DNA of 64,000 nt from the NCBI RefSeq assembly GCF_020921035.1, contig NC_063155.1, forward strand, positions 17,193,311 to 17,257,310. The letters run 5' to 3'. This document shows, one piece after another, positions 11,586 through 22,969 of this stretch. Numbering within the stretch: position 1 is the stretch's first letter; each line of letters starts with the position of its first letter. The notes under the pieces were generated by a model that made no database searches, had not been told where the DNA came from, and worked only from the letters and a program-made list of their open reading frames with translations. Made by a program: the position numbers and the translations under genes. Source of the stretch: Rhodamnia argentea. Its lineage: Eukaryota > Streptophyta > Magnoliopsida > Myrtales > Myrtaceae.

Positions 11586-11904
11586 CACAAAATGACTCTC
11601 TGCTATATTGAAACCCGATTAAATTATAGCTAGGATAGTCCCATTCACATGTGCTTTCCGGAATCGATAAGATTCTCTTGTCCGCTAAACTTCTACCAAT
11701 ATCTTGTCAGAAAGTAACGTGCACCAATAGTCACAATCTTCTCCGACAAAGTTTATCTTAAAAGAAGAAAATAACTTGAGTAAAGAATTGGAATTGCTCC
11801 TCTATGCTTGGTACGTTGTCATCTTTTGGCCTTTGCAACTCTGCTTGCTCATTTGCATTTCCAAATAATGCGACATGATATGACTAGGGATGATGAAACA
11901 AATT

Positions 11905-12310
11905 GTTTCTGAAATTTGGCCAAATATGTAATATGATCTCCAAACTTTTAATTTATTTAATGTTTTCTTTAAATTTTGGCCAAATGTGCAATGTGATCCC
12001 TGAATTTTCAATTTATTCAATGTGATCCTTGAACTTTTGGTGCATGTTCAATTTAGTCCATGAACTATATGAAAATGTTCAATGTCGTTCTTCCATTAAT
12101 TTAAATTCAAAGACAACATTGACTGTTTTCATATAATACATTGACTAAATTGAATATGTATCAAAAGTTAAGGGATCATATTGAATAATTTAAAAGCTTG
12201 GGAACCACATTATATATTAGGCTAAAATCCAGGAGTCACATTGAACAAATTAAAAGTTCAAGGATCAAATTGTACATTGGGTCTAGATTCAAGGGTCATT
12301 TGTGTCATTT
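11905..12310. mobile_element. Inverted-repeat element with internally repeated arms
   Basis: The left arm repeats 'ggccaaatgtgcaatgtgatc' and 'ttcaatttattcaatgtgatc' words. After a centre near 12100 the same words return inverted ('catattgaataatttaaaag', 'cacattgaacaaattaaaag'). It has no coding potential. A fragment with the same vocabulary lies at about 45485-45660. Confidence 0.55.
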
Positions 12311-12777
12311 TTCCATATGATTACAAAAGCTAAGAATTTGAGATCCCATCATAGTTAATAACCAAAGGGTGGCATTGAATACGATAAGGGAGGAGGCTAT
12401 GTGGGTCATATGACTCAAAACACATACAGACTCGGAGAAGTTTTTTCTAGCAAGAGAAAGCTCCCACTTTAGGTTCTTATTACTATCTGAAAAATGAACA
12501 AGGAACGCTCTTTTCTATCAATAAATTGCGAGATAAGGATGGCATAAATGTCATAATCTTTATACGGCGCTTATTTGAATGCCACGACTCTTTTTCCGAC
12601 CATTCCAATGTTCTTAAAAACGTTCGCTTAAATGCCATAACGTTCGATCAATTACTTGAGTGCAATAAATTTTTAAAAACGTTCATCCAAGTGCCGGAAA
12701 CTCTACATGGCATGACGTTTCTGGTGAACGTTTTTAAAATTTATGACACTTAAGTGATCAATTGAAAAGTTAGTAAT

Positions 12778-15700
12778 TGTTGACACCTAAATTTTGGCTA
12801 TTCTCTTTAGTCATGAATTTTTGCATAAAAATTAGGGACTAACTTTAGTCCCTAGAAAAAATATTCAAATTATTTTCATATAGTCTAGTTTAATTTAGCA
12901 TAGGACTGGTAGCGGACATGCTTAAATGTTCAATTCAGAACCTATTTAATTTTGCTTGAGATTGATGCAGGAAATTGTTGAAAGAAAGCAACCATAGGAA
13001 AAAGAACGTTGAAAATCTGGTAAGATGAAGCATATCTTCGATATTCAAAATCAATGAGAATGCGGTTGGAGAAATATCGGCAAAAGATTAATACTCGTGA
13101 ATGGGCCAACAGTGATGAACGTAGACACGTTCGCGGCAATATGAGCGAAATAGAATTGATTGCATTGAAAGAGCTCAAGTGGTCTTTGTCGAAATTCTCA
13201 GAAAATCTCTACGGATCAAAATAGCTCCAACGGCTCCAACGGCTCCGTACTTTCAAAAAAGATACGAAGAGAGACTTGATTTGTTTTGAGGAAGCTCAAG
13301 TCGTCTTGCTCTATAAAAGGCATTCACGTTCTTCTTCATGGAGGGCTCGACAACCGCACAAGCACAAAGAGAGAAAGGCGAGGGGTCTCGTCTAGGGTGA
13401 ACAGGAAAAAAGGCGTGATGGTACAAAGAGAGCAGAAAAGTGAGGGGGAAGACTTCCTTGAAAAAAAGTGAGTCTCGTCTAGGTAGAAAAAGAGAGAAGT
13501 GTTAGGGGGGAGGAGTCGTCCAAGCGAGGTTTAGAGGGAAAGCTGGACAAGAACGGAGGGAGCAGAAAAAGTGAAGCCATGTTCAGAGAGTTTTTGATCT
13601 TAGAGGAAAAAGAAAAGAAAGCCTGAGAGGAGTCAGCCAATTGTTTTCTCCATAAACACCTCCATGGCTTCAACGGGATATGCATTCAACGCCAAAAAGG
13701 ATCCATGCTGATAAAACCACGAAGCCTCTCGATTTCGCCCTGCACCGTCGCTACTTCTCTTACCCGGGCTTGTTCGAGTCAACAACCTAGCAGATCATTC
13801 ATTGCGACCATTCAAGCGCTGAGCTCCCTATCCGAACCGGTCCAATCCGCAAGTCCACCATGAGCAAGCCAAATTGAGTTGCGGTTCCAAAGCCGTGCGA
13901 ATCCTCACGAAAAATCAGTTCCATCCGCGACGTATTGGGTTTAAGTGGGAGGCCACGAATCTGAAATTGTTTCGGATCAGGTAGAAATCCAATTCATTCA
14001 TATTTTATTTCTCGTTTTTGAATTGATGCAAATATTGTGTTGATATTTCAGTTAGGCAAACTTTATCTGTTGATATCGCAATATATATTAGTTGCCTATT
14101 TAAATTTTTCGACATCTTTGGCATATTTTTAGATTAGAAAATCAATTCGAATTATGGGGTGATTCCCTACCAACAACGTGCAAATTCGGACTAATCTCGA
14201 CCCCGAGATTTGTCTCGATGGCACGTGGATCGAGATATCTAATCTTAACTACCAGATTTGATTCCTCGATCCAATCCGTTATCTAATTCGAATCGGAAGA
14301 TATTTTCATAAATGATCATGCATGATTTGATTTGTTAAATAAAAAATAAAAAAAAATCCATTCAAAACACCAAAAATATCTCATTCATGTAAATTGCATA
14401 TAGTTTAGAACATTCTAGTCGGGTAGATTGAACACATTCATTTTACATATGCACGTTGTTTAGGCCTAGTCGCATAACCGCTATGTCATTTTCATGTCGC
14501 ATTGATTAGTCATGTAATATGTTTTGCCACGTCATCAAAGTTTGACATATCATATAGTTCGGCATGTCATTTCGTCATATTATTTTTTACGTGCTGTATT
14601 ATACGTTATGTCATAAATTTGATAAGTCATTGATGCCATGTCGCATTCATACGTCATTTAGAATAAGGCTCGTTCATTTTAAATTAGTAGATTAGTCTAG
14701 TCTAATATAACACGTTATTTAGATTAAATTCATGTCATTTTTGCATAACATGTAGGTTAGAATTCACGTTGCTTTGCATGTCATTAGGATTCAAAAACTA
14801 AAAAAAAAAAAAAAAACCATCGTGCATTCATGTCATATTAGAATAGTTGTCACTTTTTCATCTCGTTAGAATAATTGTGTTCTCCGAATACCATCACATT
14901 CATGCATTGCATCATCCATTTAAATAAATAATAATAATTGCACCTTTGGAACTTTGAATCACAATCCTCGCAAGTTGCTGACTCAGATAATTTTCATTGA
15001 AATGAAAGGTACCGAAAGGGCGTTAATAGAAATATTAGCGTAACCAAGTTCCCGAATTCAATGAATCTACGGTTCGTAAAAGTAAAGTATTTCTCCCGAT
15101 ACTTTATTTAGGTATCTAATCCGCCTACCATGAATTGATTAGTGGCAACTCCAAGTTAAATCTTTTTGCTTGTTAATTATTTGAACCATAAGTTGTGAGT
15201 TTGTAGAGTTCGGGAGGACTCGAGCTAGGTTAGTTAATTTAAGGGTTAATACCATGGAAAACCCCAAACTGGTACACTTGTGACAAATTTACCCTAAATT
15301 ATTTTTTTGACCATAAAAAACCCCAAACTGGTACATTTGTGACAAATTTACCATAAGCTAGTACACATGTGACAAATTTACCCTCCGTTAATTTTCATTA
15401 AATTTAACTGTCAAATTGCTGATTTAGTGACACGTGATAGTTGATGGGTATACCAATATTGGGTTTTGACCCTCTGTTTGTCACGGGTTTATCAATTTGA
15501 GATTTTTCATGCTATTAAATCAATTTAACGGGGGGTGAATTTGTCACATGTGTACCAATTTAGGGTATTTAGTGGTCAAAAGAATTAGTTTAGGGTAAAT
15601 TTGTCACAAATATACCGGTTTATGGTTTTTGATGGTCAAAAAAATAATTTGGGGTAAATTTGTCACGGATGTACCAGTTTAGGGTTTTTCGTGGTAAAAA

Positions 15701-15821
15701 AAATAGTTTGAGGTAAATTTGTCACGGGTGTATCGGTTTAGGGTTTTTCATGGTATTAACCCTTAATTTAATTAACTTAGTAATCCATTAACCTAGAAAT
15801 CTGATTTTTTGGGTCGCGACA
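12778..15821 (+). mobile_element. Solo LTR of an LTR retrotransposon (3.0 kb including a nested element)
   Basis: It starts TGTTGACACCTAAATTTTGG, ends GATTTTTTGGGTCGCGACA, and has a perfect 5-bp target duplication GTAAT (12773-12777 and 15822-15826). The ends resemble Gypsy LTRs recalled from other plants. There is no internal coding region and no second LTR, so it is a solo LTR. The nested inverted-repeat element at 15241-15764 accounts for 524 bp, leaving an LTR of about 2.5 kb. It contains a purine-rich stretch at 13350-13620 and no gene. It is younger than its host element and older than its own insert. Confidence 0.75.
15241..15764. mobile_element. Inverted-repeat element with tandem units in its arms, family C (524 bp)
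   Basis: The ends AAGGGTTAATACC and GGTATTAACCCTT are exact inverses, flanked by AATTT on both sides. Each arm is built from about 60-bp units containing 'ggtacacttgtgacaaattta' or its inverse, three or so on the left and four on the right, around a unique centre at 15420-15520. It lies inside the solo LTR. Related copies are at about 47255-47735 and 60195-60365. No transposase is encoded. Confidence 0.7.
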
Positions 15822-16369
15822 GTAATGAAAAAAAAAAATTATGGTACTCAAGTGTGCTTCGTACATAAGTTTAGGTACCCAAATAATCGAAAACATAGCA
15901 TTGGGCGGGACGTGATTACTTCTTTCATGTTCAGGCAATTTTGCCGGTACATTATCCCCTTGTTTTTTACCTCCTAATTCTTTCCATTCTACCAACAGAA
16001 AAAAAGTGCAATTTGGTAAAATTGGATAGAGGGATGTATCTTCTACTTTTCATATTTCGATGCTCCTAATAACTTATGATTACCAAGTATTTTTTCACTG
16101 TGCCGATCCTATTTGGACAAAAAATTAAAGATTGCAACATATGCGTTTGGCCATGTCGCTCCACGCTAAAACCCCATGCATCCCGAGCATCCATTGGGAG
16201 GTCGAGCCGCCATCCTCGCAGCGAATTCCGGCTCGGATCTGATGCCCGGTGGGCCTCGTTAACCTCGGCTATCAATCATGTGGACCCCACGTAAATCCCG
16301 CAACATCCTGCGGTTATCCTTGGCAACGCCACGTGGACCGGGTCCCACGCAGGTATTTGCCCCCTTCCG

Positions 16370-16640
16370 GCCCATCTAACTTCGACGATGCAGGTCTTCG
16401 CCTACAATTACAATCATGTGGGCCCTTGGTTGGGCCCAAAAACATATTTGGGCTTTGGTGGGCCCAAATAATGCCAGCGGAAACCATTTTCAACCCCAAA
16501 AAAAAAAAACAAATAAGAAAAATCACAAACACAAAGACGGGGACACGTGTAATTTGTTTCTAGCCGATCCAACGACCGGAAGAGCGCGAGCGCTCGCGCT
16601 CGCCCCAGAAGCTCCGGTTGTGGACGTGTCGTGCCTTCTT
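16370..16640 (+). promoter_or_regulatory. Probable promoter of the SR splicing-factor gene
   Basis: There are several GGGCCC/TGGGCC site II-like words (about 16418-16468) and a GC-rich GAGCGCGAGCGCTCGCGCTCG stretch near 16580-16602, followed by CT-rich probable leader sequence from about 16640. Site II motifs are common in promoters of growth-related plant housekeeping genes. There is no clear TATA box. The transcription start is inferred. Confidence 0.4.
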
Positions 16641-17116
16641 CTTCTTTTTCTCCATCATCTCTCTCTCGCTCTCGCTCTCTCGAAGCATCCAACAATCAAA
16701 GGTCAATTCGTCAAAGTTCCGCGAGCTCCTCGTGCAGGTGACGCTCTCGTCTCTCCTCGATTTCGCGCGATCTCAAAAGCTTTTCGCGTTCTTTCAAGTC
16801 TACGAAGTTTCTCTCGGTTCTGATGGTTCGTCGGTCGGTGTTTGTGCTCGTCGACTAGGGTTAGAGGTGGTTCTTCGTCGGCTTTTCCCCTCCGTTCATT
16901 TCATGCTTCGAATGAGCTTTTTGATCGTCCGGCTAGTGTTGAGACTTTCGAAGTTTCTCTGTTCGTATCTGTTGACGACCGAGGTCCTGTGGTTTTGGGC
17001 TGTTCGTTGCGCGTTGGTTTCGGATGGCTTGTCAGTCTGTTTCTGTGCTGCGTCGCGTTGTTTCAGATTATCGATCTGTGTATTGCTTTTCGCTTGTCTC
17101 ATCTTCTCAACTTGAG

Positions 17117-17405
17117 GTGAGAAATAGATGACTTTGTTTCAGGTGATCATAGTGTTGCTTCCGGTTTCCTTTAAGAATCATCATGGCCTTCCTTTTTAGA
17201 GAATGAAAATAAAATTTGTAGGTGCATTATACTTTTTGGGAGGGTAGTAGGTTGGTGAACGGCCATAATATTCGCTGGGTGAGGCGATTTGCTACAAATG
17301 AGATGAGACTCGTGGACACTGATATCTGTCGTTCGGTTTGATGATACAAGTTGCTCGGTAGAAGATTAGTGTGTTTCTTGATATGGTGAATTCTTCTATT
17401 TCCAG
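17117..17405 (+). other. Probable 5'-leader intron of the SR gene
   Basis: A strong donor (GAG/GTGAGA at 17117) and an acceptor (TTCCAG ending at 17405), 11 bases before the ATG, suggest a leader intron of about 289 bp. SR genes commonly have one. It is inferred from splice-site quality only. Confidence 0.5.
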
Positions 17406-17416
17406 GAAAAGCAAAA

Positions 17417-20400
17417 ATGAGCCGCCGTTCTAGCCGCACAATCTATGTTGGAAATCTGCCTGGGGATGTGCGGATGAGAGAAGTGGAAGACTTGTTCTAC
17501 AAGGTGGCTGTACTATTCCCCTCTCAAGATTCTATCAAGCATGGGTTTTCACTAAATTAATCTTTCTATGCGTCTTATTTGGAAATTGTTGATATTACTT
17601 TGTGGGTATGCATAATATATCCCTTACGCTTTTGATTTCTGGTATTTGCTCGTGGTTGACAATCTCCTTGCAGTATGGGCCCATTGTTGACGTTGATTTG
17701 AAGATCCCTCCCAGACCACCAGGCTATGCTTTTGTTGAGGTGAGGATCGAAGCCCAATGTCAGTGGCGTTATCTTTTGTTGCTTTTGAGGATGTCTGCAT
17801 AAGTTTTCCTAAAACATTGGATCTTTTTACCTGTTATATGTGATGAATTTTTATGCTAATATAGTTTGAAGACCCTCGTGATGCTGAAGACGCAATTCGT
17901 GGTCGTGATGGATATAAGTTTGATGGTTACCGTCTGCGAGTGAGTCTCCTGACTTTGCATTCTACATGTTTCTTTTATTTTTCTTTAGAGCTTTCTCTAT
18001 TGTATGTCATACATAGACTCTTCTGCATGGGCAGAAAAAAGAAGCTGATATCATTTTCTTGCATCATGCAGGTTGAGCTGGCACATGGTGGGCGAGGATA
18101 TTCATCGTCTGTGGACCGATATGGAAGCTACAGTGGCAGTGGAAGTAGCCGTGGAGGAGTTGGCAGGCACTCTGACTATCGTGGTATGTAGTATCTTCAT
18201 ATGGTGCCTTGTTGAAACACAGCCTAGTAAATGCAAACTAAAAACTGTAATAACCCATGTTGCAGTTTTGGTCACTGGATTACCTTCTTCGGCATCATGG
18301 CAGGACCTGAAGGTAAGATGGCATGTCACGTCATATGCTCGATGGGAGATTTAGTTTATTGGCTGGATTCGCTGATTGTAGGTATCCTAAGAATATGTTC
18401 AATGTGTAGGATCACATGCGTCGGGCAGGAGATGTCTGTTTTTCTGAAGTATTCCGTGATCGCAATGGTATGCAACAAACAAATATGTTTATGTCTTTAT
18501 TCTTTTTATCACTATTATTCGCTGCCCTATCACATGATATAAATTTTTCAGGTGTTGCCGGAATTGTTGATTACACAAACTATGATGACATGAAATATGC
18601 CGTGAGTTGTCTAATTCAGAGTTCATCTTGTGTTGCTTTACCTAGTTCCTTAAAATAATTTACATTGTATGTTGTTTTCACTACTTTTGTAGATTAAGAA
18701 ACTTGATGACACTTTATTCAGGAATGCCTTCAGTCGGTCTTATATACGGGTAGAGTGAACCGTGCCTCTTTTTGAAGTGACAAATCCCAATTTATTTGCC
18801 TTGTGTGCCATTTATATGTTTAAATGGTTCTTCTCTCTTGGTTGTATTTGTGCAGGTAAGAGAGTATGATTCAAGGAGGAGTTACTCTAGGAGTCCCAGT
18901 CGTAGCCCTTATTATTCAAGGAGCCGCAGCCCTAGCTATAGCCGTAGCTACAGTGACAGAAGCGGAAGGTTTGTCTCAATGCTGGCAAAGCTGACAATTA
19001 CTGAAGAAATACAATCTACTGTGACTGAGTCAGCATGCTTCTGTGGCAGGTCTCCTAGGAAGAAATACTCGAGACGGTCTCCATCAGTATCGCCAGCAAG
19101 GTCCGTCTCTTCTAGATCCCATTCAGCATCTTATGGGTCTTATGCTCGCTCTTACTCAAGGTAAGTGATCTTTATAATATTTCAATTTCAGTTTACTCCA
19201 ATTTTCTCGCTCCTGGTACAGATTGAGTGCATGTATGGCCGAAATCCAATGAAATTAGTAGCTTTCTTGTTCTCTTTGATGGCCTGGGATACTTCCATTA
19301 GATCTCTTTGGATGGTCATGATATAACCAGAATTTTCGCTTCTTTTGGGTGCACATATTTTCCTTTTCTCCTGTCGACTATGTACATTGGGATTTAGGTT
19401 GTATAGATAATGCTTAGCATTCTTCCCTAAATGTAAAAAATTTTATGCAGTAACCGCTCTCATTTTTTGCACGTGCAAACGTTTGTGTGGTTGCATAAAA
19501 CCAATATTGTTCCATTGCTTTGCTAGTAAATGACATCTGTGTGAGCGCTACCCTTCTAAAGTTACTTGACCATTGGGTGATCCCATGGTCAACTGGGCTC
19601 TGTGTGCAGTTGCAGCAAATGTATCTCAAGCAGTTAGCACTTGTCCTAGCTTCTGCCTGTTTCCTGAGTATGGTGTCGTTTCAATCTGTGTTCGTAATAG
19701 TAAACTGGTTGCGTTTGTTTAAAATTTTATTCCTGAGATGTAATCTTCAAATTATGAAGATCATAGATTGCCCCCTTCCACTAAATTGAGCTTGGTGGTT
19801 CTTGTAACCGAAAGCATTCATGGGCACATCTGTGCTGCACAATGTCGCATCCCTTGGTTTCCTTATTCGTCATCCTACAGTTTTCGCTTGCCATAAAGAT
19901 TTCTCTCTATTATGGAATAGAGGAATGGAAAGACTGACTTAATGGGGAATTTTCGTCCAAAAATTTTATGGTTTGAGATCGTCCAGGCAAAACTTACTCG
20001 TTTAGATAGCTTATTTTGGTCCAACTAAATATGGAAAGGATCATTTTCATAGGGAAAATATCTTCAGCTTATATGGTGCTTGGTCTGGTAAACTGCATCC
20101 TGGGTTGGCTTTTTTTCACCATGTATTTGTTTGGTGATTTGTGAGCTGGTTTTGGGCTCTCAGTTCAGTGAGTAGTGGTACTCTTTGAGCTGGATTTGGG
20201 CTTTCAGTCAAGTGAGAATAAGTTTGCTTTCTTCCAACTCCTTTTACGGAGCTTCCTTTGTGTCTTCATCCTCAACTTTTCAGCATTTAGCCTAACAGTT
20301 ATCTCAAATCTTAGCTTGCCATTACAAAAAATTCCGAAGTCCATTTCAGCGTGTCCAGGCAAAACTATTCTACTGTTTACCCTCTTTTCTTGTTGCAACT

Positions 20401-21238
20401 TCTTTCCCCGTTCTGGACTCTAGAGATAGGAAACTACTGTGCTAATCCCTTGTCTTGCCTTTTGTTGATGATACTTAACATGTTTGCTTGCTAGATCAGG
20501 AATCTTCTGGCATCCTGGGGATCCCTCATAAGGACCTTCATGGGATGTGGTGCTACTCTGTAAGTTGTTAAGGTAAAAACCGTGTTTTGTAACGAGTGGC
20601 TACATAACTGGAACTAGACCGAGGCTGAATTAATCGTAAAATATGGTATTCCATCTGGCACTGGGCGTTCTCTGAGTCTGTCGTATGCATGGATGTGATG
20701 ATTTCAAGATAGATTCTAACACGATGCAGCTGGTATTAGGGATCAGCAATGCGTGTGCACGTCCAGAAACCGGGCTCAACCCTCTGTTCGGTGACTCAAA
20801 AATTTAGGTTGATTGTAGTGTAAGTGACAGTGAAAAGAAATCTATCCTTCTCCTGCTGGAAGAGGATAATACTTTGGGTCCTTTATGGAAATTTGACCAT
20901 GTAAACTGTGATGTGAGGCAGTTGAACTGAGCCTGATCATACTCAAAGGTTTCGAAGTGTTCTGAGTGGGTTAATATGGTATTGACATCTGGACACTTTT
21001 GCAGATCTCGTTCAAGATCAAAAACTCCACTGTCCCCTGTAAGTGAAATTTTAGACACAATTCATTTTTATTCCCTGTTGAGAAGCTCTGTGTGAAGGAA
21101 ATTGAAATTTGAGTTGAGATGCTTCAACATATGCTGCGTTGACACTATTCTAAGCTATGTTTTCATACTCATACAGGCTCCTCGCAGAAAACATGCTGGT
21201 CGAACCCCGAGGAGCTTATCTGAATCTCGCTCGCCTTC

Positions 21239-21291
<53 letters not shown>

Positions 21292-21471
21292 AAAACCAAC
21301 CTCCCCCCCCAACCCCCAAAAAAAAAACCCCCAAACCTTTCTTTTTCCAAAAACGCATGTCAGTTGATGATGTATTTACGCAATGTAAGTACTATGTTGC
21401 AGCTGATTGTGGTCTTATTTTGTCAGGTGCGATCTCGAAGCCGTTCAGTGGACTCTAGGGAATACTATTGA
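17417..21471 (+). CDS. Serine/arginine-rich splicing factor, ASF/SF2-like (SR30/SR34 type), 305 aa
   Basis: Thirteen exons join in frame: 17417-17503, 17674-17739, 17865-17939, 18072-18183, 18266-18312, 18410-18467, 18552-18601, 18693-18749, 18856-18968, 19050-19160, 21005-21038, 21177-21239, 21427-21471. RRM1 (residues 8-80) has RNP2 IYVGNL and RNP1 GYAFVEF. RRM2 (114-188) carries the SF2-specific SWQDLKDHM signature. An RS domain (190-305) follows, with many RS/SP dipeptides. The protein selects splice sites in nuclear pre-mRNA. Intron 10 (19161-21004) is much the longest; in Arabidopsis SR30 the long tenth intron is the known site of autoregulatory alternative splicing. The donor of intron 12 is weak and abuts a CT microsatellite. 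SR30 versus SR34 cannot be settled by eye. Confidence 0.95.
19161..21004 (+). other. Long intron 10 of the SR gene
   Basis: This 1844-bp intron splits the RS domain; every other intron is under about 200 bp. It has a good donor (AAG/GTAAGTG) and acceptor (TTTTGCAG). No coding frame inside is protein-like. A small SINE-like stretch (about 20700-20800) is possible. By analogy with Arabidopsis SR30, alternative 3' splice sites and poison exons would be expected here. Confidence 0.75.
21243..21282. repeat. (CT)20 microsatellite next to a splice donor
   Basis: CT repeats begin three bases after the intron-12 donor GTA of the SR gene and are followed by GC alternation, a C-run and an A-run to about 21340. 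This low-complexity block fills the first half of the 187-bp intron. Confidence 0.95.
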
Positions 21472-21479
21472 GGATGACT

Positions 21480-22960
21480 TTCTGACTCTTTCCAGTTTCT
21501 TTGGAGGGGAGAAAGTTAATAAATCTTTTGGTTGAAGGCCGAGATCTTAGAAAGTTAATAAATATCGCTTTTGTCCGTTTGATGACATTACATATACTTT
21601 CAGATTGTGGGTATCATTTGGGCAAATCATGTGTTGCACCATACGTAGTGTTTGCTTTTGCGAACAGATTTTATACCCAGTATTGCTTTAAGGAGTCTGT
21701 GACATTAAATGGTCCGTTACCCATGCATAAATCTTGTACTATTTTTGTTATGTAACAATAACCAGGTGTAGGAGATATGGTTGTGGGACATACTTGAGAC
21801 CCTGACTGAATGCAAACATTGGTTTGACTGTGGTTAATCCTGCTTTTACTGGTATTTTGGCAACATGATGGTCAAAGTCATTATTGGGAAAGTAATCCCC
21901 GTTCTGCCTGGATTGGGTCATCTCATCGAGATACGGATGTACCTTGATTTAGCTGTTATGGTTGGTCTCCATTTTTTGCCTTGCTTACGGCTCCGGAGAC
22001 CAATCTTTTAAGCAAATTAAGTTCACGACAGCAAGTTAAGGGACCTGGGCTCTCTAGTGTCATACGATTTATCGGATGCAAAAGGAGTTGGTGGCTCAGC
22101 TGACCCCGAAAGGCACGCGGAAGCTTTATTGCTTGCAGGATTTGATAAAAACCATGCCAAAAGAACCCTGAATGGGCTTAGAGATAAATGGCATCCACTA
22201 ACTTTTTAATCGATGTCATTGGGACTCTTAAATTGCTTGGGTCACTGAATTCTCAATGTTCGCCCAAATGATGAACATTTGAGTCCTCCTAGCTGGTTCG
22301 AGATTGACCTTGTCAGTCGTCGTCGAGTAGTATAGCTGTCAGGAAAGCACCATCATCTGATTCCGTCATTATATCCACGTTATCAAATGCTATACTTGGA
22401 ACACCAAGGCCAATCAAGAAGAACTGAGCTGCAAACAAAGGGCACCTTTCCAAACAGATTGCAAATCGCAAGTTCCCGAAACATAGATCAAGCAACATCC
22501 CATATGTAAACTACTTCCCAGGCCTTTACTTTTCTGGCCAACTCCAGTCCTCGGGTGGGTCATCTATGAACCTTTTTTTCTGGGATGGATCTAGCATCGA
22601 TGCCCACCCAAATTGACATAAGTTTGACTAGTATGACAGTTACCACTTCATACCAAAAAAATGCTTCCTGGACTCCGTGATTGGGCTGGAAATTTCTGGG
22701 GATTAGGTCCGGGCATTCACAGAGCTTTATCTCATTTTCCTTTTGGCAGATCTTGAATAATAAGAGTATTTAAAGAAACTTAAACAGTCCACCACGGCAC
22801 CTCGTGGATGTGGCTACCAAAAGATTGTTTTTTTCTCGGCCACTCCACAGATTGAGTCTGATCGGAACAGGACTCACAGACAGCAAGCATGAAGTATTGT
22901 TAAGCATACATATCAGTTCTGAGTCATAGTACTTGCAGTTTTAGCTTCACCGGGGAAAAG
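21480..22960. other. SR 3' end and spacer between convergent genes
   Basis: The SR 3' UTR probably ends within 21500-21760 (AATAAA-like words near 21518 and 21556). The rest lies between the convergent SR and RFI2-like genes, and part may be the RFI2-like 3' UTR. I see no gene, RNA or bounded repeat. Confidence 0.5.
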
Positions 22961-22969
22961 GGACAGCGT

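Larger units (their letters stand above)
12530..15890. mobile_element. Family A inverted-repeat element split by a solo LTR
   Basis: The left part (about 12530-12777) and right part (about 15822-15890) carry opposed arms of the type TTTATACGGCGCTTATTTGA and TCAAGTGTGCTTCGTACATA. The host element is interrupted exactly at GTAAT, which is duplicated on either side of the solo LTR. It belongs to the same family as the element at 5415-6110. Outer limits are approximate. Confidence 0.6.
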
